Assembly: GCF_022965805.1 (NCBI RefSeq)
Contig: NC_133108.1
Coordinates: 43,284,051 to 43,348,050 of the forward strand
DNA length: 64,000 bases
Direction of reading: 5' to 3'
Origin: Primulina eburnea
Taxonomy: Eukaryota > Streptophyta > Magnoliopsida > Lamiales > Gesneriaceae
Shown here: positions 36,157-49,857 of the stretch, piece after piece
Layout of the letters: every line of letters starts with the position of its first letter
How positions within the stretch are numbered: the stretch's first letter is position 1
Translations under genes and position numbers: made by a program
Notes under the pieces: model-generated
Told to the model about the DNA's origin: nothing
Database searches by the model: none
What the model saw: the letters and a program-made list of their open reading frames with translations, nothing else

Positions 36157-39100
36157 ATGGATTTTCAAGTGGTGGTGTTAGCAGGTGGCTATTCTAAAAC
36201 CCTGGTCCCTCTTGTTTCCAAGGTATCTTCAATGGAGTTCTGATGAAAATCCTGTAAAAACGTCTGCCTTTTTATTTGATACTATGTGGCTTTTTTCATT
36301 CAATCCATTGATGTCGGAAAAATATTTGCAGGAGGTGCCGAAAGCGCTGCTGCCGGTGGCGAACACGCCGGTTCTGTATTATGTTCTGGAGCTTCTTGAG
36401 CTAAACGAACTTAATAATGCCATCGTAGTGAGTATTTCTTCGTTTGTTCTGGTGGATTTTCTTAGCTGAATTTGGTCTTAATGTGTTTCTGAGTGGAGAA
36501 CACTGAGGTTTGGTTTATTGAATTATTGTAGGTTGTTGAAGGGGAAAGCGCTGCTCTTTTAATCAGTGCGTGGATTTCGAGCACATTTGTTGATCGGTTA
36601 CAAGTTGAGGTGAATTCAATTATGTTTTAATTTCAGCCGATTGCCATAGTGTTTAGGTTGTCGTGTAGGTGATTTCTATTGAATATTAAAATGTGATGCT
36701 AAAGTGCGAAAAAGAGGCTATTGGTTGTTGTGGTCCAGAATAGCATGAAACAAAATTTTTTTCTGAGCTAGCGCCAGTACTCTTGTCTGTTCAAGGTTGC
36801 TGTTAATTGTTAACTGCCACACTGGCTACAAAGATGGGTGGCATGATAAGGAAGTTGATTTTATTGTAACTGAGGCAATTGACAGTTTAATATTTTTTTT
36901 TGTTGAATAGGCACATGACCCTGTAATAGTCACTTGATTAATGGACTGTCCATGAATATGATCTTTTATAACATCTTTATACATGGGATGTGTTATCTTA
37001 CAACATAGGTTTTCTTTACATGTGTTTTAGTTGAGTATAGACGATATATGTCATCTTTAATTTTATGGATTTCATCCACGTGGTTCAGGCGTACGGTGCT
37101 TCAAATAAATATATATTGAACTCATAGCTTCACATAGAAAATCAGCAATATTTAAAATTTATATCCGGGGGATCTGAGTATTTTTTCAAGTAATCAATCA
37201 ATTTATTTTAGTGAAAATAAATTGTTTGACACGAGTGAAGGTATAGCTCTCCAAACACGTAGCTTGCTATAGAAATCTGCGTGAGGCTAAGCCGGATAAT
37301 GCACATCTTAGAAACTCAGCGACATTATGTTGAATTTTGTTTGCCTGTGATTTCCTAATAATTAGTTGAACAGATTTTTGTTATTTTGCATTCATGGGCC
37401 TACTCAATTCATGCTTTTTGCTTGATTTCTAATCTCTCCTCGACCTGTAAACTATATGGTTAGGATGGCAATTTAGTTCTGCTCACAAATTCCCTCATGC
37501 TTCTTGGGAATAATTTGGCTGCATGGTAAATCCAAAAGTTTATTTTCTAGGTCTATCACTTACAGTTTACCACTGGTTTAAATTTATCTATTTATTGGGA
37601 GTTCCATTTTACTTGAGCTAAAACATCTTAAATCTTGTTTACATATACGCATGGGTATGAATGATCTTGCTACTGAATGTATTGATATCTATGTTATGTA
37701 AACATCGCTTGCTCTAGTCTTCTACTTTTTTCTGTAAAAGTGCTCAAACTTGTGTATCAAATCTCTCTGTTCTTATGATTTATTGTAACTTGGTTGGAAT
37801 CTAATTGTTGCAGGTAATCGCAGTTCCTGAGGATATTGGAACAGCTGGTGCTCTTAGAGCTATTGACCACCGTCTGGCTGCGAAAAATATCTTGGTTTGA
37901 ATTTTTTGTGTATTTGCAATTCTCAATTTCTACAAGTGTTCTGCTCCAGCCCTAACTTTATCCCTTTTCTAGGTTGTAAGTGGTGATCTGGTATGTGAAA
38001 TACCCCCTGGGGCAGTGGCTGCTGCTCATAGTCGACATGATGCTGCAGTTACTGCAATGCTTTGTTCTGTTCCTGTCAGTGGACCATCGGATTCAGGCTC
38101 ATCTGGTGCTAAGGACAAAGCCAAGAAGACAGCGCGCTATAATATTATCGGATTGGATCCAACAAAACAATTTTTACTGCATATAGCAGCTGGTAAGATG
38201 TTAAATTTAGAGGTTTTAATTATGGTAATTTTGTTTTTCCATTACACGACATCTTTGCAATATGTGATAGGAGCTGAAGTCGAGAAAGATATCCGAATTC
38301 AGAAGAGCATCCTTCAAGCTGTTGGCGAGGTAAATGATTTCTTTATTTCGCGGTCCTCCTGTATCGACCGATTAAGAAAATCAGAGGCGATATGCTCAGG
38401 CTTGGCCATCTATATTATTTGAACTATGAACGCTGGGCATGCTTGTATGCCTAGATAAAGATTTATCTAGAAATCATGATGGTGGACATTAGATGTTCAA
38501 ACTTGTTTTTTACCTTTTCACCTTCCAATTACTTAGGGTCGGGTCACTATCCTTGTACAGCAATATGAGCTACCCATAATGTTATCCAAATATTACAATT
38601 GTGTTCTTTCTGAAATGCTTCTTTTTCTGTCTCACTTCTTCCCTTCTCAACAATCCAGATGGAAATTCATGCCGATCTAATGGATGCTCATATGTATGCA
38701 TTCAAAAGGTTTGAGGTTTTAGTCCACTGCCCCATTGTTTGCTGTTCTTTTCTCACATATTGATCTTCTTCTGTTGTAATTAATCACTTGAGTTTTTTAC
38801 AGATCTGTTCTCCAAGATATTCTGAATCAGAAAGAAAATTTTCAAAGTTTGAGGCGTGACGTGTTGCCTTATCTTGTTCGGAGCCAGCTGGTTTGTCTTC
38901 TGCCTAGATTATTTTTTATTGACAAGTGTGTTACTTTGGTGCCTTTCACTCAGTTATCATTTCTTTCTTTTGGTTTTTGATGAAACGCCAGAGATGTGAA
39001 TTATTACTAAGTGGAGTGCAATCAGAAGAAAATGGCAATGGTAAGGATGCTATCCAGAACAATAAAGCAGTGGTATCTCAACTTCTGGCGAATGCATCTG

Positions 39101-40097
39101 CACCTAGTATTCATGATACCTATGCCCGGGGTCCTGATGGTTCTGCTCCTATTTCAAGAAAAACTCATAAATGTTGTGTTTATATTGCCAACAAAAGCAA
39201 GTACTGTTCACGCTTAAATTCCATTCAGTCTTTCAGCGACATAAATCGAGACGTAAGTTTTCATTGTTTATGTTTTTACCTGACACTTGGTTTCTGTTTT
39301 CCTTTGAAAGGAGTTATTTTTAACCTCATACTACATGATTCAATGGTGCAGGTAGTCGGAGATGCAAATCACCTACTATCAGGCTATTCTTTTTCTGCAC
39401 AGAACAATATAATTCATCCTTCGGTTATACTTGGATCTAAGACTACTGTAAGCTATATAGTCTGCAATTTATAGTATTTTGCATGTTATATGTAGTTATG
39501 TACATTGTGTATGCTATTGCTTAAAGGTTATTGATAGATATGTATAAATGTTGAAAGACTTGCATTATTGCATAAATAGTTCTGGCTAAATTCCAAGTGT
39601 TGTTCATACTCAACTGTTCGGTTTATTTCAATATAGGTTGGACCACAATGTATGGTAGGAGAAGGTTCGCAGATGGGCGATAAATGCAGCGTGAAGAAGT
39701 CTGTCATTGGCCGCCATTGTCGTATAGGTTCAAATGTGAAGGTAAGTACGTAACAATGTTTCAATATTAAAACCCAAAATCAATCATTTATCGTATCTGA
39801 ACTCTACTGTTTAATGACCCCCCTGTATAATTTGTAGATTGCGAACTCCGTTGTCATGAACTATGTAACCATTGGCGATGGTTGTTCCATCCAAGGTTCT
39901 ATTATCTGCAGTAATGTACAACTGCAAGAGCGTGCCATATTTAAAGATTGTCAGGTAAACCTCTGTGTAGATTATCTGTTTTTGCTTGTGTTTCTTGTTA
40001 CATTTCCACGTCATTGGTTTAGGTTGGAGCGGGATTTGTGGTCACCACGGGTAGTGAGTACAAGGGGGAATCCTTGGCTAAGAAAGAAAAGCAATGA
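36157..40097 (+). CDS. EIF2B3: Translation initiation factor eIF2B gamma subunit
   Basis: Thirteen exons: 36157-36222, 36332-36427, 36532-36609, 37814-37894, 37973-38192, 38271-38329, 38659-38708, 38803-38890, 38992-39252, 39352-39447, 39637-39741, 39838-39954 and 40023-40097. All keep frame, giving 463 residues. The N-terminal nucleotidyltransferase-like domain begins MDFQVVVLAGGYSKTL, followed by EVPKALLPVANTPVLYYVLE, and continues past VVSGDLVCEIPPGAV. The C-terminal left-handed beta-helix has hexapeptide repeats from about NIIHPSVILGSKTTVGPQ to FKDCQVGAGFVVTTG. Together with epsilon, gamma forms the catalytic part of eIF2B, which swaps GDP for GTP on eIF2 in the cytosol. The usual LAGG(G/S)...PK motif is kept as LAGGYSKTL, although the gamma pyrophosphorylase-like domain is not thought to be enzymatic. 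Intron 3 is 1.2 kb. Confidence 0.95.
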
Positions 40098-41243
40098 TGG
40101 ATAGTTTCCTAGCAGTTCTCGAGTGATAGAAGTTCTTAGATCATCATTGCTTACCTGTCTGATTGTGGGTGATACATGCTCTCAGTGTCTCTTGTTCTTG
40201 CTTGGAAGGAAGGTTTATTAACACCAATTTTGTTTCACATTCTTGAATTGTTCTGCTTAGGACTTCACCTCTTCAGAAGTAGTTTTGTGGGGTATTTCAT
40301 TGTACAAATAGTGCGTTCAATTCCTCAATTTGTTTTGGGGTTAGAAGTTGTGACATTCGTTTACCTTTCTTCTTCCCCTTTCATATGTGCAACTAAAGTG
40401 GCATTTTTTTGCTTTTAAATGTTAACAAATTTGATTTGAGAAGATGAGTTTGGCTGAAATATGATGTCAGAGCTAAACTTGCAATTGCACAAGAATGAAC
40501 CAAATCAAAACCGATGATTACTAAAGAAAAGGTTGGAGTGGCAACGCTCGAAGCCAAGAAACTGGAAGGTAGCACCAATCGATTATAAGAAAATGAAAGA
40601 ATGGTTCATATAAAAGTTTTATGAAGTTCGCAAGCACAGTTCTAGAAATTCTAATTCCAAACTGAGCAAGTAGAGAATGGCCATACCTTACGGCAGATTC
40701 ATCTTAAAAGTTCATCGTATGCTTTCAAGCAAATCAAGCAATTGCGTAATGGGTGTATATAAAGTGTTTTGAAAATTGGGTTCGACTTCCCTGAAAATAA
40801 CTCACTATGCGAAGTGCATCAAGAGGTGACACGTTAGGGACATACGCGAGCAACTGCTCGATGGTTCTTTGCTTTTTGGCCCAAAAGTTGAAGTGGCCAG
40901 TGTAGTAATTTAGCTTATGAACTCTAGCCTGAATTGGGAAATTGGATCTATTTTTAATAATTGATCGTGTTTAGAAAAGAAATGAACATGGGGAAATTGG
41001 GAATCCGAAATGTGATTCGAAATTGATGATCGAGGAGATGGCCATTGAATGTTTCAAAAACCTTAAAAACGATACAAACATGACAACAAAATTTCGCCGA
41101 GAATCATGTGCATGCATTTTAAGTGAACTCAATGTCATTGGTACAATAATTTAAAAGATGATACCAATGAGGCAACAAAACTTTATCCAAATGTTAACCG
41201 CATCCATTTGAAATGTGCAGGATTCTAATGGCATCTAGTAAAA
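40098..41243. other. Convergent 3' ends of eIF2B gamma and the DGS1-like gene
   Basis: Probable 3' UTRs of the two convergent genes meet here. No poly(A) site can be fixed. No other gene or bounded repeat is seen. Confidence 0.5.
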
Positions 41244-44200
41244 TCACTGGCGTATAGAGGATGGAAGCAAGCAGTCATACACACCCTTCAACTGCGACAT
41301 AATATTGAGCTTATACCCAGTTTGAAGACCTGGATTTGCCAAATCAACAATGTCCTGTCTCAAACTGAAGAGATAACAACACAAGGTTAGCTATTAGTCA
41401 ACAAACCAATCACTCCCGCTAAGCTCCCTCTCCCCTTCATTTCTTTCCTCTACTTATCTCACAAATGATGGAAAATGAAAAAAGAAAGAACAACCATTTC
41501 AACGATAACGTGTTGGAGAAAGATCTGGGGATATCACGCAAAACTGAGGTCTAAAGGAAACTGACCATATCCATTCACCAGTGGATTTTGCCTGCCTCTC
41601 CACTGCACGGTGTAGGGAATCAAGAAAATACAATACCAGACCATACATGCATTTAGCATCTTTTTCCTATAAAATTCATCAATAATACTTTAGAAGTACT
41701 TCCAGCACCTATAGATAATTGAATTATGAATGCTTTGAAATTGGAGCATCACATTGTAACTAAAGGCATAACACAATAAATTCTGGCAGAAACTATTCTA
41801 ATGAAATATGTGACTTCCCTTACAAGCAGGTGCAAACAGCCAAACACCTCCATAAATGTGATATGCAAGACAAAAAAAATTTAATTAAAATTCCAGCTAG
41901 ATGTATCTTATGCTTATAAACATGTAAGAGAGAATACTTGTATATGAACCATACTGAGCATTATCATTATTAGAAGTGACGCAAGGAAAGTTATCTTAAA
42001 GGAGTAGGCTCCAATTATATCGTCAGGTAGATATCGTAAATACACATTCAGTGTATGGAAAATACTCATGTTTGATTTCATGAAATACAAGTAACTTGTT
42101 GGTTTGGAAAGACCTTGATCTGCCGTGTTTGCTCCAAAATAAAACTATAGTTTGTTAAATTGTTCTGCTGAGTAAGCAAATGTGTTAGGAAGTGTAACAG
42201 TCAATAAGAAAATACATACTAATCCTTGATCTTTGCAACGCTGCAGCTGCACAATAGCTCTCTCAATTTCCACTAGCAGTAGCCTTCTCTGAATACGAGC
42301 AACTCTTCCTCTACCTTCAGCTCTAGTGTCCTAATACAAGACAATAAAAAATCAAATTACTAAAAAAATATCATTTCAGTTCTCATACACAACATGCACA
42401 TGATAATTCTTCCAATGTTTTTTTACTTATGCTGCCATGCGTTAACTAAAGAAGAGTTATTCTGAAAACATGTGCATTTATATAGTTTTATTAGGGGAAA
42501 AGCATATAATGATAATAATTTCCGGATACAAAATTGGAATAAGTCTTACTGAATTAGAGCTAAATTATTTACCTTTTTAAACCACGCACGCACCAACATG
42601 GCTAGAATGAGGGAGAGAAAAAAAGCCGGTAATGCATCTAAAATTGCAAAGTTAATTTCGTTGGCTCTCAAGATCTGGTCAAGCTCAAGCATTGCTCTGT
42701 CATAAAAACATATATAAGGGACAAATTTCAAGCAGCCAAACATTATTTAAAAGATATCAGTTTAACTCACTCGTCAATGTCCAATTTTAGCTTCTGGACC
42801 TATTGTAAAGAAGAAAGTCATGTCATGCAACAAAACAATAAGTACTGTTTGCCACTAAAATCAGGTATCAGACCTGGATAAGAAGAGCGCGGACAAGCTC
42901 TCCACCCACAAGACCCTGGATTGGATGCATAAGTTCTTTCTCATACCTGAATGATAAAATTTTAAAGTCCTTTAGTATTTTATTCAGCAGCAAACGGTCT
43001 CCAACAAATACAAAATAAAGCAAATTTCTGAATGCTTGTGGACATGCACAGATACAAAAACTTACAAGGTAAAGACACCATTATCACATTGTCATTGTGA
43101 TGACCACGTCAATAAAAAAGAAACTTTCAACTTTTCTAGGCAAATGCTGGAATGCTGGATGATATTGCTGAATTCAGATTACATATGAACTACCACTAGT
43201 TCTTTTACTTGAATCTACTTCGAAATGCTTATTACAGATGCTATTAAGTAGTCAGGTCAGTACCATTCATTTGAAATTTTGCAAATCACAAGTTTTCAAG
43301 CTCAAGTGATGTGCATTCTCATGCTTTATAAATAAATGTTCATGAATATTTATAAAACAGCTTGAGTACTCTCTAAAAAGTTTGTTTGACAACAAGAATA
43401 TTCAAACTAATAGTTACTGGAACATAAATCATAAACCAGTAGGTAATTGAGAAAAAACTACAACTTATTAAAAAAAACAGAAGGCTCAAAATAATAGAAG
43501 AGACGATATTGAAACCTATGCTCATGCTGCGTGATATTAACATTCAGGCTATTCTATTCAAATACGTAGAATAGTGAACTATTTTTAACAATCAAACAGT
43601 CAATACCAGTCATAAACTAGACTTTTGACATAATGGTGACATAATCTGTACACTTGCTTTACAACACAATAATGTCTCAAAATTGGAGTCAAGAAATTAA
43701 AGTTTACACACACACACCTCAAAAATAAAAAATATATATATGATAAATTTTCCAAGTTCTGCCTTTACAAAATCAGTGCGTGTTGTGGAAAATGTTTCTA
43801 GCAAGGAACACCATAGTTTAAAGCCATAATAATAAACATTTTCACAGACCACAAGGAAATTTTACCTTGTCATTACAATCTCAAGCATTTCTTGATCAGA
43901 AGCATTCTTCGGAAACTTTTTTCCAACTGTCTGCTCACTGAAAGCTAGCAACATTCTGTAAACAGAAAGCAAGTACAAGTGGATGTAGGTCAAAAGTGAA
44001 AATGTTTGGATGGCATAATGATTAATGCAATAAATAAACCATGAAGGTAGGACAAAATCAGATTCATGCTAAAAACAGCATAGTAAAAAAGAGGACGGCA
44101 ACAGGGTTCTGCAACTCTATCTGAGAATCCCAAACCCTCATGCATAGCAACGCGATTGATGAAATTACACATGCACTGTAACGTGACAAAGCCCAATAAA

Positions 44201-46799
44201 ACAAGTCTCGCACAAGAAAAACAGTCTAACAAAGTTGAATCCAAACAGTTTCAAAAACACTGTAAAATTATTGTGAATCCAAACAGTTTCAATAAGGGAA
44301 TTAGGATGTAGCTGTAACATCAGAAAACCCGATAGCAGAAATTCATCTCAATGGCTACTAAGTATTCAATCAGCTACCTATGTAGAGAGTCAGCAGTCAA
44401 AAATTGAATTTAGAATTGTGTAAAAATTAGAAGGACGGAAATGAACACCAGTAATTAACAACCCAAAAAAGGAAAAAGAAAAACAAACAAAAAGTGACTT
44501 TAGATAGCAAAAGCAACTAAGGGGCATGCAATGTGAAACTGGCAATTTAATGTGCAGATAAAGAATAAATGGCAGCCTCAGAATAGAATATACAACAATT
44601 TCACCACCCATAGACACACAAATGGCATTTATGGATTGTGTTTTTCATACGATCACTTCACAACAAAGCCTTTTTTCTCCATAACGACAAAGTCTTGTCG
44701 TATTTTCAATTGTTGTATTCACTCCCTGTGTCAATGTAAATCACATTGCATTCCACTTAATGCAACAACAAGCATCATCAAAGATTGAGTTACATTATAG
44801 TCAGCTTCAATCTTATGCGTAAACACTATACCAAAGCATCACAATCCATGATATTAAAAAATTTATAATTGGCCATGCTCCATCCATTACTTAATCTTAC
44901 ATCCCAAGTCATCGATCGCTCCAATATTCTTGACAGATGACTTAAATCATAGCACATTCATAACTGAACTCGGCTAGAAAATTATTTTCTCTTTATCTGC
45001 CAGATTCTTGTTCTGGAGGTCCGAGACCTGCATTTTTGTAACAGGCCAAAGTTTGAAAAAAGTTTGAACCAAAACTCATTCAGAAACATCAGCACCACTA
45101 AAATTTGCGGAAAGGAAGCATCCATCCTGCATTTAGCAAAGAAGAGATATCAGCAATACTAAGGAGGAGGCCCTTCAACAAATCTTACCGGTTGCTCTAC
45201 ATGATCTTTCCAAAAGCTTATAGTAGAATCAGTTGCCTCACTAATCCAATTGTCAATGTCAGAGCTTCCCATCAACTTACTGTGGCATAGAATCCATATG
45301 GAACAAAAAGAAAAGCCCAATGCCCCACAGCTATATCGCATCCAGAACATAGTTACTTTCTTCGGCTTGGAGTGTTTTGAAACCTAGTTGGATAGGATTG
45401 CATGCATTTGTAAGTTGACAAGCTACTAACTTCCAATAAGAATGCGAGAAATATTTTATACGCTCATGTCTACAAGCTACTCACTCCCAATGATATTGCA
45501 AGGAAACTTTTACATGATGATTTCAAAGGACATGTGCCAGAATCAGTTCAAATGTGCTAAAGATTGAAACTTTAACCTAACTCAACCTCAAAAACTAGAT
45601 CAAGGGGTGAAGATTGTCCAAATCTATCTATACAGCTTCCAATAACTTAATTCAACCGATGTGATACATTTAACACAAACCCTCACGCCTAGAATTGAAC
45701 ATCTGGAGCATAAAGTATAAAAGATCGGGTGGCTTATAGGGCAGTCAAACACATAATGGTGTGTCTGAGCTCTGACAATATATTAAGATTGAGACTTGAA
45801 CTTAACTCAACCCCAAAAGCTAGCTCAAGGGGAAAGATTGCCCAAGTCTATATATACCACTTCCAAGAACTTAATCCAGCCGATGTGTGATATTTAACAT
45901 CTAGCGAATGTGGGACATTTAACAAAATGTTACCACGCCGCATCTTAGTCTGTCTGAATGGATAATGCTGCTGATATGGAGGCAGGAACAAGTTTAGGCA
46001 CCATACACCATCTTTATTCATATATAGATATGAAACTAGACTATTTGTAACTATCACTTCTAAACTTTCAAGGTCTGATGCATACAACAATTATTTGAAT
46101 AATTCAATAACAATTTCAAAATTCAAAATCCTATGGTAATTGTTTCGTATAGCAACACCACCTAAAATATGACATTACATTAACTTTCAGACTAAAAATA
46201 ATTTGTCAGTTAGCATCATACATTAGGTCCTAGTAGATGGTGTCTACATGCAACAGAATATTGGAGATCAAGAAAAAATTAAAAGATGAACACGACTAAG
46301 TATTATTCACATCAGCAAAACATTTATGGAATAACTCTTACAAGCACCGATAAATAAGAGTTCAATCTGTGTAGATTCTCATAAATCAAGTTTATTGCAT
46401 CTCTTGTCTCACAATCTGTCCACTGAGAACCTTCTTGATTTACTTCTGGAAGTTTTGTAAACATCAGAGGGACAGAAAAGCTACCATCAACAGATGAGCC
46501 ACTCTGCATGCACAGTCACAGGAAAAAATTGGAAATCCTTAATTTGACAACTACTATTATCTATCAGATGTGTGACACTTACAACAGATCCGCACAAGGA
46601 ATAGATGAGAAACATTATTTCATAATGAAACATATCCGGTACCTGACGATTGGCATGAAAATGAACGATAGATGCCTCCAGTTTAAAAAATATATCATTG
46701 ATAGCAACCAGTAACGTCGGCAATGATTTTTCCAAATCCTTGACCAAATCCTCTCCAATTTTGTCAACCTCCACATAAACCTACGAATTTTAACTGGTG

Positions 46800-46854
<55 letters not shown>

Positions 46855-48256
46855 TGATAGGAAACAAACCATGTTTATCGACTAAATCAATTCAAGATGG
46901 ATAGGAAAATAATTTAATTTTGTTCTTTATCAGCATGGTGTAGGTCCTAGGTTTCTCTGATAATGGTAGGACATGGTACACCAAAATCGAAATTGAAATC
47001 TTCAAATTTGCTATCTTGATAAGGGAGAGAAAAAATTTCAAAATTCAGATTTTGATAATGTAGATTTCTAATCTAAAAAAAGAAAATTCAATGACTACAC
47101 TGGCAGAGGAAGCAACAAAAGGTTTACCACTGGAGAACTTCTGAAAAAAGAATGACTTCAACGGAAAAATATAAAAATGCCTTCAATCTAGAAATAACAA
47201 ACCTCAGCCAAAAACGTAGCCAAAAAGTATCTCAAACTGGTCAGCACATGTATCCTTTCAGATACATGAGAAGAAGCTGAACTACAGAGATTTTGCATTC
47301 CAGAACCCTCAGCAACACAATCACGTATCAGTTGAACAGAACCACTAATGAAGGCATAAGGCCCTCGTTCACAAATCATAAAGTATGCTTTCTGAACATC
47401 TGAACTCTGAAACATGAAGTTGCACCAAGCTCAGGACAAAATGTAACCCAAGCAAAACAATAGTTCCCACCGTGCCAATAACGTTATTCATGCTTACCTC
47501 AGCTTTGGATTGCCAAAATCCTAAATTATCCTGGATGCTTCGCAAATTTCGAAGTGTGCGCTCTATAATATCTTCCAGTACATGAAAAATTCTATGCCCT
47601 TCGGTTATAGCACTGCATGTTGATTATAAATATTATCCACACTTGCGCAGTCACATTACATTTGCTCCATTTGAATACCTAATATAAAACAACCACTATG
47701 ATCCTGCCATTTACAGAGCTAACAGAAATAAGAACATGTTTTACGGATTCAATAATTTTCTAGCATTGGTGAACAAGAAAGTTTCCGGTAACACAAATTC
47801 TCACACGATACAATTTAAAATATCGATGTTCTTCAACTGAATTCAGTTATCACAAATTACTAGGAATAGGCGATAATTCAATATAAAATGCAAAACAAAC
47901 AACAAAAAAAACGCGCCGCATTTAGTGAGTGGAAAACCTTAATGTTGTCAGCTCAACCAAAAATCGACAGAAGAATATTGATGTATAGTCATCTTAAGAC
48001 CTTACACGGAAGATCGATCGGGTGCAGCAGCAGCAGCAGCGATAGGAGGTAAAGGGAGGGGAAGGCAGGTCTTCCGGCGACCTCGTCCAGAGTAGCCATA
48101 TATGTTGGCAACTTTCGAAAGAAGAGTATTGGTGCAGTTGATCGAAATGGGGAACAAGGTGCGTATGCGGTTGTATAAGTATCTGGAGTAGAGAAAGAAT
48201 AGAGCTTTCAGGTCATTCGACGGCAACGGCGATTCGTTCTTCGCAGAAACCTCCAT
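41244..48256 (-). CDS. DGS1: DGS1/NCA2-type mitochondrial outer-membrane protein, one exon block not found
   Basis: Coding blocks on the minus strand: 48256-48006, 47612-47498, 47406-47203, 46780-46643, 46503-46342, 45383-45189, a piece at about 44402-44378, then 43955-43866, 42946-42874, 42799-42771, 42696-42573, 42330-42220, 41666-41566 and 41364-41244. They read, for example, DLKALFFLYSRYLYNRIRTL, LMGSSDIDNWISEATDSTIS, FWKDHVEQP, MLLAFSEQTVGKKFP, ASDQEMLEIVMTRYEKEL, AMLELDQILRANEINFAILD and LPAFFLSLILAMLVRAW. This is the NCA2/DGS1 family: a membrane protein with two hydrophobic segments, linked in Arabidopsis to galactolipid balance and in yeast to mitochondrial ATP synthase mRNA. About 580 residues are found, where I recall about 600 for the family. 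Roughly 25 residues expected between HVEQP and LTADSLHR are not seen in 44403-45188, and the LTADSLHR piece has no AG acceptor and an upstream in-frame stop. Intron 5 holds a TRIM element. Confidence 0.85.
45550..45929 (-). mobile_element. TRIM retrotransposon in a DGS1 intron, exact 5-bp target duplication
   Basis: Target duplication AAATG at 45550-45554 and 45925-45929. On the minus strand the 5' LTR is 45924-45781 (144 bp, enlarged by about 25 bp because its terminal CGATGTG..TTTAACA unit is repeated) and the 3' LTR is 45675-45555 (121 bp). The internal region carries a decayed primer-binding site (GAGCTCTGACAATA on the plus strand, next to the LTR). Same family as 30494-30861 but older, since the LTRs differ at many positions. 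Confidence 0.88.
46803..46852. repeat. AT dinucleotide microsatellite
   Basis: About 25 uninterrupted TA/AT units in the intron just upstream of the 46780-46643 exon of the DGS1-like gene. Likely to vary in length between individuals. Confidence 0.95.
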
Positions 48257-48963
48257 CTCTGCAACGCAAGCTCGACATATTGTGAACTTTCTGTTTGGTA
48301 GATTGAAATGAAATTGGAGTTTTTGGGCCACATAACTCGACCATTGGGCCTAGAAATCAAATTGGGCTTTAATTTACGAAGTCTAGTTAAAACCCACAGC
48401 CCCATATGCTGTCCCTTGGATTTGAGAAAAGAATAGTTTTTCTGCGTCCGAATTGTCCGATAACTTGCAGGATTGTCTTTGATCTAGACGACGAAGTCGA
48501 TAATAGTATAGGAAATTGTCTTTTTATATTCAAAAAAAAGGCGTCGAGGTTTCACAGTTTACGCATCATTTTTGTTTCGCCAAATACTTCATTACCACCA
48601 CTGCAGCATCCTTTCGGATTTATCATGGGGCTTTTGCGGGCCCGAAGTTATCATTATTGCATACAATTTTCAACATGCATGCGATCAATATCCGCATCGA
48701 ATAGCATCTACAAAAATTGACTTTTTCTCACCAAAAATATTTTAAAAAAAAAAAAGAAGAAAGAAGAAGGAACTTAACTAGCAAAGTGAGGCAAATGGCA
48801 GCACCACGTTATCCCAGCGCGTTTTGGTGTAGAAAAACAAAGTTCGTTGGACAGCACACCTCTCCCCCCTCCTATAAATACCCACCATTTCCTATGATAC
48901 AACACAAGAAGCAAAGCATTTTATTATAATCTTTTAAAAATAAGAGGCAAAGCATTTCGCAAA
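48257..48963. promoter_or_regulatory. Shared head-to-head promoter region of DGS1-like and cystatin genes
   Basis: The two genes diverge from this 707-bp spacer. The short open frame at 48406-48720 has no recognisable family. An A/G-rich run lies near 48747-48775. The cystatin TATA box is listed separately. Confidence 0.5.
48873..48880 (+). promoter_or_regulatory. TATA box of the phytocystatin gene
   Basis: TATAAATA preceded by a CT-rich stretch (CTCTCCCCCCTCC), 84 bases before the ATG at 48964. Spacing fits a leader of about 50 bases. Confidence 0.7.
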
Positions 48964-49799
48964 ATGGCGGCTACGGGAAATGTTCGGGAGTGTGAAGGAT
49001 CTCAGAACAGCATTGAGATCGAAGATCTTGCGCGTTTCGCCGTTGAAGAGCACAACAAGAAGCAGGTTTCTTCTTCCTCTTTGTTTACTGAATTTCCGGT
49101 CGTTTTTAGTGTGAAATTGCTGTCTTTTGCGATTTTTCTCCGTTGGATTTTCATCTTGTGGGACCCAATTTTGCGTTTTATCCTACAGTTTTCATTTTTT
49201 TTGGTAAGAATTATGGTTTTAGGGTTTTATATACCTTTTTAGGTTTAAGATTGTAATAGCGTATTTGAAGATTTTGATGGAAAATGTGATAGTTTGGCCG
49301 TAATCACCTCCTTTATCGCATTGTTATTGGGTAAATCTGTGAACTTCGTAACAGAGTGTTCTATTGGTGCGAAAATGGGAGATAATTGAGGTAGGGCACC
49401 TCACATTTGATTTGAAAGGAATCAGAAGGTTAATCAAACTTCTGCTAAATCATGTCAACAAGCATCGCATAATTCTCGCTAAATTAGGAGCACCAATAGC
49501 TCAAATTAATAATTACTTTATAAAAAAGACCAGTTGTATGTGCCGAACTAGCGTAATGAATCCAATTTTGGCTACACAGCTTTGGTTTAAATCGATTAAC
49601 GTAATGGTTTCAGAACGCACTATTGGAATTCAAGAACGTAAAGAATGTGAAGCAGCAAGTAGTTGCAGGGACCATGTACCACATAACCCTTGAGGCAACC
49701 GATGGAGGGAAGAAGAAAGTGTATGAGGCTAAGGTTTGGGTGAAGCAATGGATGAACTTTAAGGAAGTTCAAGAATTCAAGCATGTGGGTGATGCTTGA
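48964..49799 (+). CDS. Phytocystatin (cysteine protease inhibitor)
   Basis: Two exons, 48964-49065 and 49614-49799, in frame, give 95 residues. The plant-specific helix signature [12 protein letters not shown] is present near residues 22-33. The first binding loop is QQVVAGT (QxVxG consensus), and the second-loop tryptophan is in [13 protein letters not shown]. The conserved N-terminal Gly region is poorly marked. There is no signal peptide, so this is a cytosolic small phytocystatin. Such proteins block papain-type proteases in storage turnover, cell death and defence against insects. The single intron sits exactly after the LARFAV helix, the usual position. A 110-bp tandem copy of the 3' end follows directly. 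Confidence 0.95.
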
Positions 49800-49857
49800 T
49801 TTCACTACTTTTCTATCTCACTACTGCGGTTTGTAGAATAAAGCTGTGCAGTTAGCC

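Noticed and set aside
48406..48720. 104-codon open frame between DGS1-like and cystatin genes
   Set aside because: No family resemblance; lies in the divergent promoter region with no splice or start context.
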